A DNA stretch of 64,000 nucleotides from Berberis thunbergii. Taxonomy: Eukaryota > Streptophyta > Magnoliopsida > Ranunculales > Berberidaceae. The stretch spans positions 310,001 to 374,000 of the forward strand of contig QNQO01000224.1 in assembly GCA_003290165.1 (NCBI GenBank), written 5' to 3'. Position 1 is the stretch's first letter; every line of letters begins with the position of its first letter. The position numbers and the translations under genes are program-made. Of the stretch, positions 1-12,180 are shown piece by piece. Below the pieces are notes generated by a model, which worked only from the letters and a program-made list of their open reading frames with translations, had not been told where the DNA came from and ran no database searches.

Positions 1-95
1 TGATGATACTGAATAGATAAACACAAGTGACATAGAGTACGCAGCTGGCAACAAAGTAGAGTCACAAGAACAAGCAAAGTAAATGCGTTATGTAC

Positions 96-1865
96 CTCTG
101 AAGGCAAAGAATAGATGAAGAATCCAACCATTGGCGAAAACTCACTTCCATTTCTGCATGGAATACAATAAAAAAATATGACTATGCCAGTAAAACTGTG
201 GCGTATGTTGCACATAGATAACATTAAGTTATGAAAGCAGAAAGGAGGACTGACACTCCTTACATCCAACAAGTAATTTGAAACTAAAACCACGGGAAGT
301 CAAAAAAGGAACCTCGAAGCATGACCCAACAAATAAATTCATGACACTAAGAATGTGTTTTGTTGCATGAAATTCATGGAAAGAACTCTTAACTTTAAGG
401 TGACTTTTGGTCCACAACCTATGTTGTCAAAGGCGCGGAGCGCGACGAGGCGCTAAGGAGGTCTCCTAGCTCTTCAGGCACCTAGGCGACGCCTCGGACG
501 ACAAAAACTTTGCCGAAGAAAATATGTAATTTTTCATAGAGATTTTTACATTTAAGATTTTTTAAGTTCCTATTCATTCTAGTGCTTCCTTCAATGCAAA
601 AGATTGCAAGAGACAAAAACAAGACAAGAAAAAAGTATAACAAAAAATGCATGTGCAATTATCCTCAATATCCCCGAACTATTTCATCATTTTCATCATC
701 TCCCCAATAGTTAAATCACTTTTGATGATGACTTAATTAGTTATTAAATAAACTTATTAACATTTTAAACTAAGGATTTAATATTTATTTTAAATTTTTT
801 AAGTGATATTGGTGCTTCAAGCACCCCAAATGAGACACGGCGCTCTGAAGCACTAAAAAAGAGTTTTGAGGTGAGACGCCTTTCAAAAAAATAGTGCCTC
901 AGCAGTGCCACTGACAACATAGTCCACAACATGTTGGAGTACTCTTATTTGGATGTTTGAACATTTTGGGCAGTGAGTTGCTTTGGAACTCTTATCTGGG
1001 ATCATTATTTGTATTATACACACAACAAAACAAAATTTATATTTAATTTAGTATCTAAATTATAATTACAACTTATAATATTGGTTTTTATCATTAAGGA
1101 AAACATCTTGTACATCAATTTGATGTAATCCAGGATTTAATTTACTACCATCTCATCGAAAGCTTGTGCTCGACAGGTTTTTCATGTTTCTTATGCAGGA
1201 AGGGAATTAGAATATTGTCCTCAAGTGTAAATCTTTCGCATTCAACTGATATTCAATCGAGTAGTCGAGATTGAGGACATTTTTCCATAGTTCTCAACCT
1301 TTTCTCATTTGCAATTTTGATCTCCTATTTGTCAATGATAACAACTTTGTTAAATTTTGTATTGTATTTATAGGAGAAACAAAATCCCTCTAGTTGTTAC
1401 TTGTTAGCAAATTGTATGGAATAACAATTGTGTATACACTACAAATTCACTCTCAAGTTAAAACATTACAAGCCAGAGTCTCGAGAAGGAAGAACCCAAC
1501 CTGTTTGTGGAACTATAATACACAAAATGAGTTCCTGGAGGTATCATCTTTATACCCTTAAAGATGGGCCCGACCGTAAACACCTGCCAAAGAGAGATGA
1601 AAGAGGATGATGATGTTAAGTTTCTACAAAATGAAATCGAACACCTTAATTTCCTTTCTCAATTGAAGAAATCAAATCTTTTTGGAAAATAGATTAGAGG
1701 ATAGATGCTTGGTTTCGTTTGGTTTACCTGAGCGTCGATTCCAACTAGTGTGAATTGAGGAACGTCGAGGAGAAGCAGAGTCGTGCCTTGTTTCACCAAA
1801 TCTAGGGCAGTTTCTGGATCAATATTCATCGGTGTTTGACCTCCTTCATCTTCTTTGGCTTCCAT
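96..1865 (-). CDS. AAR2: AAR2 homologue, 5' part (exons 1-3), runs off left edge
   Basis: AAR2 is an assembly factor that binds PRP8 and helps build the U5 snRNP. Exon 1 is 1728-1865 (46 codons from the ATG at 1865; contains the stretch PETALDLVKQGTTLLLLDVP), exon 2 is 1501-1583 (contains VGPIFKGIKMIPPGTHFVYY), exon 3 is 96-153 (contains NGSEFSPMVGFF). Every junction is GT-AG and the phases fit: exon 1 ends in phase 0, exon 2 ends two bases into an Arg codon that exon 3 completes, and exon 3 ends in phase 0 before GTACAT. Intron 2 (154-1500) holds a hAT MITE. The remaining exons lie outside the window, so integrity of the whole gene is unknown. A (CT)n tract precedes the start. The family assignment rests on the match of all three exons to the conserved N-terminal region, read by eye. 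Confidence 0.87.
419..922. mobile_element. hAT-type MITE in AAR2 intron 2
   Basis: The 504-bp element starts CTATGTTGTCA and ends TGACAACATAG, a perfect 11-bp terminal inverted repeat. It is flanked by a perfect 8-bp target duplication, TCCACAAC (411-418 and 923-930). The subterminal regions are GC-rich (GGCGC, GCGCC) and the middle is AT-rich. It has no coding capacity. A partial relative lies in JMJ30 intron 1 at about 19418. Confidence 0.88.
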
Positions 1866-1886
1866 CTCTCTCTCTCTCTCTCTCTC
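1865..1886. repeat. (CT)n microsatellite in AAR2 5' leader
   Basis: A CT dinucleotide run lies directly upstream of the AAR2 start codon. On the coding strand it is a GA-rich leader, which is common in plant 5' UTRs. Confidence 0.9.
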
Positions 1887-2159
1887 CGGGGGCTTAGTAG
1901 CAGAATAACTAAAAGTACACTAGAGGAGGACTCCACTCCAGAAGCCTCTACAAATTCTTGGCGCGGCTAGGTTTAAATACCGAGTCAACTCGGTCATCAG
2001 TTAGGCAACTCGGCACGTGCCTAAATTGTTAGGCTTACCCGGTAGCCAGGATTGTGATTTCGTTTTTCGTGTTAATTTCGGTTTTCAGGTTTTAAGAATT
2101 ATTTCGAGAAATATTTCGATTTATAAAGAAAAAAACATAAAAATTTCGAGAATATATGA

Positions 2160-5100
2160 AATATATAATGAATTTTGTGACTTTTGTCAGTAATATGGAT
2201 TCAAACCAATCAAAGTACCATCATCAAGATTAAAAACATCAAATCACCAATACAAAAAAAACAAAAACCCGCATACTTAAAACAAGCTATAATTTTCAAA
2301 GACATTCTCAATTTTTATTATAAAACAAATAAAAAATCACAAATAAAAAACCCATACACCAAACCACGAATAACTCAACCAACTTATTTCAAATGTGACA
2401 AAACAAGACATTTTACAAACAATTGCAAATTGAAAAGAAAAATAAAAATAATTACAAGTGTCAGAATAACTTAAAAACGTGCTTCACAAAATAATCATTG
2501 AATTTGAATTTGATTCAGATCACGATGATCTTCAACTTTTACACTATTCAAACATCAGAATCTGATTCTGATTTATCTTCAAATGATCAAGTTAATGCAT
2601 ATAATTGAAATGAAATTTCATGCATCAACATAATCTCAAAAAAAAAATATTTATTAGACTTTACTGACAAAATAGATAATTTTATTTGTCAAAATCAATG
2701 ATTTGATAAGCAAATAAAAGCCAAATTTCACAACAAATTTTATTAATCTTCAAGAAATCATTGACAGATTCCAATCTCCAAATCAAAAGCCATTAAAATT
2801 ACAAGATCTATATCAATAATTAACAATCTCAAAATAGAAAATTCTCAATTAAAACAATAAAATTTACAAATATAGGAATTCATATTTAACAATTTTCACA
2901 AACAAGATATGCCAAAGACATCTAATAAAGGCAAAGAAATATTTCAAAAATAAACTAAAAAAGACAAAAAAAAATTCCTAAAATATTTTCACACATTAAG
3001 TTTTGCAAATGGTATGTCAACATCACCCTAGTCATCAACAAAAAATTCAAAATCAATACCACTGCATCAGGTGATTCTGGTGCAGATTTAAATTATGTTT
3101 CTTAAAGATTAATTCCTTCAAATATTTTGAACAAACAAATAACAAACTTTATACTGCAAATAATCACCAATTACAAATTAACTACAAATTGACAAGTGTT
3201 CAAATTCACCATCACCAAATTTATATTGATCAAGAATTCACCATTGTCAATGACTTAGGACAAGTAATTATTCTAAAAACTCTTTTTTTGTCAATAATTT
3301 ACTCATTTTAAACAAATATAGAAGGAATATCTACACAAATTTTAAGTGAAATTTTTTTTCCATTCCTTTTACAATAAACTTTCAATGATCTAACAATTTT
3401 ACAAGAACAACTAATCACAAAAAAAAAAAAAAAAAAATATCTCCAATAAAGTCCATATCCAATCTAAAATCCTCATTCCTGCCTTGTTAGGTCAAATCAA
3501 TTCATTTAACATGAATTTTCAAATAGATTTCAATTTTCAAAGGTTTTTAAAATTGCATCATTAACAATTTTTGAATTGATAGTCTTGCAGCTCAATGGGA
3601 CGATCTCAATCGTTCAACACAAACTATACTCTCAACAAGTCGGAGAAATATCTTATTAATGATGTATGGACAACCTTCAATTCAACAATGAAACTCAAAT
3701 GAAAACCTCATTAAAAAGGCTATGCAAAAAATTATGCAAGGCCAAAGGAATACAGTCTGTCAAATCTGACAAATTCAATACTAGTTCCATTGAGACCATA
3801 AATGCATTAGCTAGCTTATCTCAAAGCAAAGTTCGCGTTCAGGCAATATTGCCTCGTCCAATAATAATGACAATTCAAAAGCCAAAAGGACAATAACAGT
3901 CTGGATAGTCACATGTTCAGCTCAATAAAATAGAACTAAATAATGTAGATTACAACTTAGTTGACTATGTTGAACCCACCAAGAAGATGTCTCGTGAATA
4001 GACCAAGAATAATTAGTTAATATTTAATGAGCTCATCAATGGCAAAGCATTAAAGGAATCCAATGTAACAATTTTTACAATTTTTTATGGCAAAAATGTT
4101 TTATCTTTAGATATCAATGTAGATCCAAAGTCAAAAGCATATTTCTATAAAATGAGGTTCGTTTATAGAATCATGTCAAAGTCTCTAGAAAACCTTCACT
4201 AATGTCCTCCACTATTATAAAACACAGTTAGAAATCTTGCACATGTGCTGTATCAAAACAATAATGAAATTGAAATCAGAATGGTTGCAATCTCTTCTGA
4301 ATAGATCCAATAAGGCAATAAAATATTGTTTCTCCAAAATACAAGATTTTGACTCTCGAACATTTCAATATTCAAATTTCAAAATTTTCTCATCAATATG
4401 AAGTTTTTTGTGATTTAAAGATTCAGCTAACCAAATCAATTATGTATCCAATATTCAAGCTAATCATGACAAAAATATTCAAATTTTTCCTGACAGATAC
4501 ATGATTTTAATTTGAAGTACTTGATGCAATCCATATGTTGTAGAAAATTCAATTTTCTATCAACATTTGATCAAGGAAAAAGTTGGGACTTGGCATTCCA
4601 AACAACCAAGCATCTAAGGGTTTGTCCAAAATCATTATCAAAATCTCATCCAAAGAAATTTTCAATTCGGTTGGTTTCACCAATTGCAAAAAACAACTCA
4701 CCAATTTCAATAATAAACACATCCATTTTTCACTCGCAAAACAATTTCTACAAACATCATTATCAATCTATTGCTTTCAATCAAGACTTTTTAGTTTAAT
4801 GATCAAAACCAACAAAACGTGTCCCAATCATGACCCACCAATAATACCATAACCTTTCAATTCTACAAAAAAAATCTCCACCCAACTTCAATAATTTCAC
4901 AACCATCCAAAGTGTATCATCCTCTTTTGACCCACAAGTCAATAATCCCACTAAAAACAAGCATCACTACCTCAATATTTTCAAATGTCACAATAATGTT
5001 GTCTCTCAAATATGAAGGTATTTAATGTTCCGCCAAAGCTATAAAAGCAAGAAGACTCAAAAGTTCAAGACATCTTCAAAAAACATCTTTCAAAACACAT

Positions 5101-5270
5101 ATTTCAATAGTCACATAGCCTCTCTGATCCCCAATTTACTGTCCAAAGCTGTTGTATTTTCAAGTTTCAATTTCAAGAATCATGTAAGTCTTTACAGTTT
5201 CTTTCAACATTTTGTATTTCAAGTTTTATCAATAAATTGCATGCTTTCAATTACCATGTATGTAGCCTAA
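2160..5270 (+). pseudogene. decayed pararetrovirus-like (Caulimoviridae-type) coding relic
   Basis: This is a strongly AT-rich region with Lys/Asn-rich broken reading frames. Two hallmarks occur in order on the plus strand. One is a CCHC zinc-knuckle-like motif at about 2388-2432, in which the first Cys is replaced by Tyr and the second Cys, the His and the last Cys keep the 4/4 spacing. The other is an aspartic-protease-like DSGADL motif at about 3076-3093, followed by sequence reminiscent of the coat-protein/protease part of endogenous pararetroviruses. Many stops and frameshifts interrupt all frames and I found no reverse transcriptase signature, so the copy is dead. A Ty3/gypsy gag-protease origin is the main alternative. 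Frames at 3666-3896 and 4583-4852 may be further debris of the same element. Confidence 0.5.
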
Positions 5271-6856
5271 ATTTTTAATAAGGGATAAGACGTTGTTGTT
5301 ACTGTTGTTTTATCTCAGACACTTACATAAGTATTGATTATCTTTGATAACATTTGCTCTACATCAATATATTAAGCTTTAAGTTTCTTCAAAATGCCAT
5401 AAAAATAGGAAATTAAATTCATGAATAATATAGAAAAAAATAACTTAATCATATTTCTCTATTGGCCCTGAGACAAAAGCCCATCTTATCCCATACTACA
5501 TTTTCTTTACATACACAAAAAAAAAAACATTCATTGGAGTTGCCACATGACCCAAAGTAATGTATTAGATGACACCTTATAATAGCGGATATTATAGTAG
5601 TGTGGGGTCCACCAATAAAACATGAGAGAATTAAACACATTTTGTTCAATTTTGCCATCCAAAACCTTTATTTTTACTATTTTAACCAACTTTATTTGAT
5701 TGTAAATAGGATGGATTGTCAAAGGCAAAATGGGGAATCTAAGAATCAGGTTTATGTTTCTTGTAAATATTGAAAAATGTGGAGGGCATTTTGAAAACTT
5801 GAAAATCAGGTTCAATTTTGCCATCCAAAACCTTTGTTTTTACTATTTTAACCAACTTAATTTGATTATAAATAGGATGGCTCGTTTAGGACAAAATGGG
5901 AAATCTAGGGATCAGGTTTAATGTTTATTGTAAACATCGTAAAATGTGGAGGGCATTTTGGGAACGTGAAAATCAGGTTGAAGACAACCGAAATGTTCAT
6001 CAGAGTGAACACGCGTTACATGTGTAAAGATCATTTGCATGACACCACGAGTCTTGTAGTACAAATACAACTAGGGTGTCAATGAGCTCTACATGCGGGA
6101 ATATTCAGTACTTTTTAGTTTATTACAACAATTCCATAATAACAAAAAAAAATATTAAGTTTCTAAACAAAATAATTATAAATAATTTTAAGGACATGTG
6201 TATAGTTTATAAATAAACAAATTGCTTCAAATAATTTATATTAGGGACATAGGTATAAATAATCACTGTTTGAGATGTCTGGTTTTTATTGTAAAAGTAT
6301 GAAATTTGGAAGGCAAAATGAGAAATTCAAAAGTTAGATGTAAGGAATTTTTTTAATAATTTGTAGATAATTTGAGAGATTCAAATAAATTATATTAATG
6401 GCTTAGATATAATTATTGGATGTTTACATGGGCTGGTTTTGATTGTAAATAGTTTAACTTTAGAAGTATAAAATGGTAACAATGTGTAATAGTTTTTTTT
6501 TTTTTTGAAAGGCAAGCAGGGTTTTTTTTTGTAAATAATTCATAATAGTATTTATAATTATATTTTATAGAAAATTAATGAATAGGATGGTTTATAATTT
6601 ATAATTTATAGAAAATTATAAATAATCTGAATATTAAGGCTTATTTATAATTTATAGAAAATTGGATGGTTTCAAATCAATTATATTAAGAGCTTAGGTG
6701 CAATTAATGAATATTAAGAGGGGTTAAGTTTGATATTAAATAATCCGAATTTTGGAGGGCAAGAGTGTAAAAAAATATAATAGTATTTTTCAATTAAAAG
6801 ACACAAATACTACTAGAACTATTCGTTGGCCTTTGGTTTTACATATAATTATTAAG
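5271..6856. other. AT-rich intergenic stretch without recognisable genes
   Basis: It contains a two-unit tandem repeat at 5647-5986 and short repeats of the kind aatttatagaaaatta at 6540-6670. A poly-T tract lies at 6487-6504. No protein-coding or RNA gene is supported here. Confidence 0.6.
5647..5986. repeat. two tandem copies of a 166-bp unit
   Basis: The phrase caattttgccatccaaaacc recurs at 5647 and 5813. The copies stay aligned through taaataggatgg, caaaatgggaaatct and aaatgtggagggcatttt, with scattered substitutions. Both units are non-coding. Confidence 0.85.
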
Positions 6857-7581
6857 AATAGGGGTCATTTTCTGACGGAACTATTAAGTTCACGTGATTG
6901 ATTGGTCAAGACTAATTTTTGAACCATTTTGCCTTAAAATTCAATATTGTTCCACCCGTTCATTTATTTTCTCTTCCTTTTCACTGCACCTCTTATTCTA
7001 TCTACCATAGGAACCCCCACCCCAAATCACAAGCCCCGTTGATGTTTTATCTGTTGAATTGACACATAGCTCAACTGCTGAAAAATTTGGTTCCAATTCA
7101 TTTGGACATCCAAGTGGAAGGCCAAAGGTACAAAGACGCCTTTACATGAAACCCAACTGGTAATGTTATTGCTATCTATTTCTTCTTCAACTGCTTTTTT
7201 TACTCATTTATCAAATAATTCCACTCACTATTCACCCAATACCTACTTTCTTTTAGGGATGGCAATGGGGCGGATTTGAGCAAATCCGTCCCCGCCCCAT
7301 GAGTGATCAAGGATCCCCATACGCCCTGTCAATCTGTTTAAAATTTAGATAAAAACCATCCTTGCCCCTTGGCGGATATCCGCCCTAATCCGTTAAAGAT
7401 TTGTGGTTTTGTTGTGCAGGTTGTTGGTTCACCGCTCAGATCCTTCCCGATCCACCCAAAACAAACCAAGAACAAATCAACAATCAACCTCAATTACACA
7501 AACCAACGATCCAAAATGTGTACCAAGAATAACTCGTAATCGCGCAACATCTTCAAGCGAAAAAACATATTGTGCCCCATC

Positions 7582-7922
7582 CGTCATGAATCAACCAATT
7601 ATCCCAAAAGCCCGAGTTGTCTAGGAGGGGAAGGTCCATGACTAGATCGTGACATTGCCCTACGTTTCCAAAGTCAACATCCTCGTCGCCCTACTTATCG
7701 ACACTGGCCCGATGAGCTTCTCTCACCTACCAGTATTCAACAACTTAACACTATGCCCATACATAATGCTAAATTATTTTAATCTAGCTTATAGGTCACC
7801 CCTGTCGGGAATCGAACATTAAATGTGGGGTTTGGCTCTAATACCAATTGTCATGAACCAACCAATTATCCCAAAAGGCCGAGCTGTCCAGGAGGGGAAG
7901 GTCTATGACTAGGATTGTGACA
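7582..7922 (-). mobile_element. TRIM/SMART-type miniature LTR retrotransposon, 341 bp
   Basis: Terminal direct repeats are 7582-7654 and 7849-7922 (73-74 bp), with ends of TG...CA type (the left copy starts CG by one transition). A 5-bp target duplication, CCATC, occurs at 7577-7581 and 7923-7927. On the minus strand, just inside the right repeat, is TGGTATTAGAGCC, matching the complement of initiator tRNA-Met with one change, so the element reads right to left. The internal region is only about 195 bp and codes for nothing. It is nested in hAT-1 next to the captured PCO exon. Confidence 0.85.
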
Positions 7923-7924
7923 CC

Positions 7925-8101
7925 ATCGCCCTTTGAGAAGATATCCCTACAAGTCAAAAATAGCTTCTGAACAACGTTTTGCATGTGTTTCTTCTTCCTT
8001 TTCTTGTTCTTCTTCGAATACGACTTGCTCTTCTCCGCCTGCAATCCACAAAAGTTTTTCACCCCCTTCTGCTTGACCAAACATGATTCATACAACCTCA
8101 T
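7925..8101 (-). pseudogene. captured N-terminal exon of a plant cysteine oxidase (PCO)
   Basis: The minus-strand frame starts with the ATG at 8101. It contains ESCLVKQKG, a basic KKNKKRKKK run and VQKLFLTCRDIFSKGDG, the order seen in the N-terminal region of plant cysteine oxidases, which oxidise the N-terminal Cys of group VII ERFs for N-degron decay. The cupin catalytic domain is absent and similarity stops at the TRIM boundary. The piece lies entirely inside hAT-1, so it is read as a transduplicated gene fragment. Upstream sequence to about 8650 may be captured 5' UTR or promoter. The identification is by eye and a truncated native gene is unlikely given the exact hAT borders. Confidence 0.65.
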
Positions 8102-9720
8102 TTAGCCTCAAGAACTCCCACCACAATAAAATTCGATCAATAATTCAAGATCGGTACCATGAAAAGGACCTGGAATTGCATAATTGGAAAATGGGTATTG
8201 ATGTAATGATAAAAAAAAAAATGTTGTCAAAAGTACAAAAAATGGATCTTTGTTGGGTGGAAGAAGAAATGGTTGGTTTTTTGTCTTTTTTCAGTTAAGT
8301 TGTTTTTTAGGTTGGAAATGAAATAGAGAAAAAAAACAAACTGACATGACATGGAATAATAAGAAATGTTGGGTTTTTTTTCTTTTGCGCATTGAATGAG
8401 GTAATGTAAGATAGAAATTGGATTGATTTGGGGTATAAGCGGATACATGAAGCAAATAAAGTTAGGGTTTTTATTTGATGGATTTATTGTTGTGTTGTGT
8501 TCTTGTGTGAGAGAGAGAGTGAAAACACAACAAAACCAAACCAGGGGCAATCCCAAGCTTTATTGTGGGTTGTTGAAAAAACAGGGGTGGATTTCTCTCT
8601 TTCTATCCATTTTCATTCCCAACTCCAAAAGGAAGTCTGAGATAGGCTCTTAAGGATGATGAGACGAGTAAGATGAGATATCGAATAAATTTTAGGGTTA
8701 GGGTTTTATTTTTCTTTTTTTTATAAACCAGTGGTATTATGTAATTTCCTCACTTAAACGGATATTCGTGGGGCAGATATGGCCAAATCTGTATCCACCT
8801 TGAATAATAAACGAATACTGTTTGGATATCCGTATCCGCCCCAACATCCATTTTGTCATAACCAAAATCGCCCCAAATGGGGTGGGCGGGGTGGATATCC
8901 ATGAAAATCCTCCCCACTGCCATCCCTACTTTCTTTACTTTATTATGTTTGTTTTATCATAATTAAATAATTGTTGTAAAGAAAATAAATAAAGAATTAA
9001 ACTTCTGTTAATGTTTTAACAAGATATATTCCTACAATTGCATCAAGTTGTAAAATAAATGTGTTTTATCATCATGATCGTGTACCACTATCCTAGTAGT
9101 TTAAAGCTTTATCAATTACCCGTATCTATATTTTTGCTTCTAGATGATATGGGTTTTCAACTAATTTCTTGTTTAATTTAAAAGGTTCAACATCAATTAG
9201 TTGTTGTGGCTTAACCAATAGTTGAACATAACATAACTCAAGCTATGGGATTCTTCACTCTCCAACATATACTTCTACATTTCCACCTGTGTGTATCAAT
9301 TACTCTTTCTCACTGAACAACGCAAGCATAAAAGGGTCTGATGATCATGATAACAGGAGTTAATTGGTGTTGTTGTTGATTGTGGTTGATGGATTTGAAT
9401 GAATTTGTGAAAAGTATTGTTTTCTTGCATTAATTTGACGAAATTGGGTAATAGAGAGATTGTGATTTGGGTGTGGGACTGCTGGAAAAAAAAAATGAGG
9501 GGTGGGACAATTTTAGGTTTTAAGGCAAAATGGTCAAAAAAATTTGTTTGACTAGTCAATCACGTGGACTTAAATAAAAAAAATGAGTGTTAGATTCAAT
9601 TAGTTTTCAAAATAAGGGTCAAACTCTAATAGATATAAACTAACAATAATTCTAGCCAGCCTTGCTTGCTGGCCTAGAGCACGCCTAAACGCTCTTGGGC
9701 ACATGCTTGGTTAAAGAAAG

Positions 9721-10066
9721 TAGGGTTGAACAAAAAATCGATCAAACTGATTAAATCGACCGAACCGATTGGTTCAGTTTAAATTTCGTTCGTTTAGGTT
9801 TCGATTTTAAAAAAATTCAAAATCGAAGTGGTGGGTTTGGTTTTCGGTTTTTATGCGATTTTAATCGACCAAACCAAACTAACCGAATATATATGATAAT
9901 AATATATAATTTATATAAAAATAATATAATATGTTTAAAATAGTCGGTCGGTTCGGTTACGATTTGCATAGATTAGAACCGATTAAGTTTCGGATCGATT
10001 TTGTTAATGGTCGGTTCGATTTGAAAATTTTGAAGCCGACCAAAGTCGGTTCGATTTTCAACCCTG
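9721..10066. mobile_element. hAT MITE of the TAGGG(C/T)TGAA family inside the left TIR of MULE1
   Basis: It starts TAGGGTTGAACAAAAAATCG and ends TTTTCAACCCTG. Subterminal CGGTT/AACCG repeats are dense. Flanks AAAGAAAG (9713-9720) and AGAGAAAA (10067-10074) agree at 6 of 8 positions, an eroded 8-bp duplication. Relatives lie at 17481-17878 and 29823-30197. Confidence 0.8.
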
Positions 10067-10761
10067 AGAGAAAATCCAAATAAAAAAGGGGAGTTAACGG
10101 TTGTTTGGTGTAGTTAGTCAAAATCTAAAAAACCCTAATCAAGAATCCCTTTTTTTTCCAACTTTTCAACCAAGAGTCCCCATCTCGTTTTCCTCCTCTT
10201 TTCAACCATCAAAAAAACCCTAAACAGATAGCCTTCCCCATATCGTTTTCCTCCTATTCTCAACCAAGAGTCCCCATCTCGACCAAAAGTGTTGCTTGAC
10301 CAAACAAATATCTTATTCCTCAGTGCGTCCCCATCTCGAGTCCTCGACCAACAGTGTTGCACGTGTTCCTTCTTCGACCAAGCAAAGTAAGGTAAAGGTA
10401 GGAACTCAGATCTTAGAAAACCCAGTCAAAATCCTTCTTTTTCACCAGACTTCACATTCATCTTCTTTATTTTCTAAGCAAACTCAGGTAAAAGTATATT
10501 GTGTTTTCGGGTGAACCGATTTTGGGTTTATTGATGTTACAATTGTATTTCTTTACTTATTTCATGACCTCCAAGGAGGGGAAATAAATCGAAGGCTAAG
10601 GAGGGAGGTCAGTTGGAAAAATCTAAACTTTTTAATTTTTTGTTTTTGGGTTCTGATTTAGTGGTAAGCTGATAAGTTGTTTTTCCATCCTTTATTTATA
10701 GTTGATGATTGATTTGTTGTTGTTTTGAAAAAGAAAGAATGGATAGGTGGGTGATTTATGT

Positions 10762-11343
10762 AGTGTTCTAAAAAGTGCTAGGCGGTGAGCGGGCTCAGGG
10801 GCCTAGGCAGTTTTAGGTTTTTTATTATAACTTTAATAATTTACAAAAGTTAAGCATAATACCTTATCAATTACATCCAATTTAATGTCAAGATACATAT
10901 GCAAAATTTAAAAACATGAAAAATTAACAATCATGAACAAAATTTATTAAAACTCAAATGACTGAAGTTGGTCATGATGGGTACCTTATATAAAGTTGAA
11001 TTTGTCGACAAATATTCAAACCTACTTTTTATTTTCTTCAAATTGCATCAATGACCTCAGTCATGTTTGATAAAATCTGCATTACTAAAATTGGTACCGG
11101 CAGATCATTTGAGAATTATATTAAGTAATCATCATTTGCTACATTCAGACATATACTGAATAAAAAAATAATAAAATAGTTTATTTTAAAAAAAATGAAA
11201 TAAAAATAAAAAAAGAACACAATCAACCTTATTAAAAAAAAAAAAACTATTCCATACCGCCTAGACCCCACCCAGAATCCGCCCAGCCATTAATCTGGGT
11301 GTTTCTCTAACACCTAACGTCTAGATTGATTTTTAGAACATTG
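10762..11343. mobile_element. MITE with TGTTCTAAAAA termini (copy 1)
   Basis: The ends AGTGTTCTAAAAA and TTTTTAGAACATTG are inverted repeats. Flanks GATTTATGT (10753-10761) and GATATATGT (11344-11352) form a 9-bp target duplication with one mismatch. Subterminal motifs are GC-rich (ctaggcgg, gcctag). It is non-coding. A second copy in opposite orientation is at 55780-56346, and the two share long internal blocks such as taagcataataccttatcaa. Confidence 0.85.
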
Positions 11344-11816
11344 GATATATGTGGTGAATTGACTTTTTTTTTTCATTCATGTTGTTAAAATTGGATGAAA
11401 GAAGAAAGAGAAGATAGAGGAAAGGTGGGTTACCTCTGACCCAGGGAGCTCAAATGTTAAGATGAAAAGGTTTCATCTATTAAGGATAAGCCTTGTGATT
11501 CTTAATAAATGTTTTTACCTTTCCTAGGTTTTTTCTCATGATTTCATTTGGTCCTTCTCTTTTTTGTGTTCAGAGATAAGGGTTGATGTCACTTATTGTT
11601 TCATGTAAGGGTTATGTTGATTCAAGTGATTTTGAGGTCCTCTTATTTCAATTGTTGCTTTCTCAATACTATTACTTAGTTGCTTCCATAAGGTTTGCTT
11701 TGGGTTTCATCAACCCCCTTATGACTTTGCTTTCAATTTACAGTATTTGTCTTCCTAAAATACACTTCTGCTTTGCTTACTTGTTGCTTTGCTTTTCCAT
11801 ATTTTTTAATGCGGGA

Positions 11817-12180
11817 ATGACATTCAAAGCATACGTTGTGTATCGTGGCCGTAAATCGGGAGTATACCTGAAATGGCCAAGATGTTTATATCAAGTATTA
11901 GGGTATATGGGTGCTTTGTATAAGGGGGTTACACCAACTACCGAAGCATACAAGGCATATGATTTGTGAGTTCCCTCAGAAGAGGTGAAAAAAATACATG
12001 GAGGCAGGAAACAATAATGAAGATGTGAAAGTTAACGATCGCGTTTCTGACAGTCAAGCCGAATAAAATATTGATCAAATAAATGACACCCAAGGGAACA
12101 ACGGTCCTTGGGCTTTTACAAGGGACTTGATCAACACTTTATTATTAGTAATTATTATGATATTTGTACTATTTTCTTAA
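11817..12180 (+). pseudogene. RNase H1 hybrid-binding-domain protein with C-terminal membrane anchor, frameshifted
   Basis: The frame from the ATG at 11817 encodes a 50-residue domain with AYVVYRGRKSGVY, a conserved Trp, QVLGYMGALYKG and EAYKAY. This is the pattern of the RNase H1 N-terminal hybrid-binding domain (Pfam Cauli_VI type), which binds RNA/DNA hybrids. It stops at 11969. In the next frame, from 11998, an acidic linker is followed after one in-frame TAA by WAFTRDLINTLLLVIIMI, a hydrophobic tail ending at 12180. The two parts look like one protein split by a frameshift. Possible 5' exons at 11583-11810 are not supported. It lies inside MULE1, opposite in strand to the transposase relic, so it may be an accessory gene or captured cargo. 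No RNase H catalytic domain is present. Confidence 0.6.

Larger units (their letters stand above)
7254..8938. mobile_element. hAT-1: non-autonomous hAT element carrying a plant cysteine oxidase fragment
   Basis: It begins TAGGGATGGCAATGGGG and ends CCCACTGCCATCCCTA, imperfect terminal inverted repeats of about 17 bp. A perfect 8-bp target duplication, CTTTCTTT, flanks it (7246-7253 and 8939-8946). The subterminal parts are rich in GGCGGAT/ATCCGCC repeats. Its cargo is a PCO-like first exon on the minus strand and a nested TRIM retrotransposon. No transposase gene is present. The element sits in the interior of E1. Confidence 0.88.
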
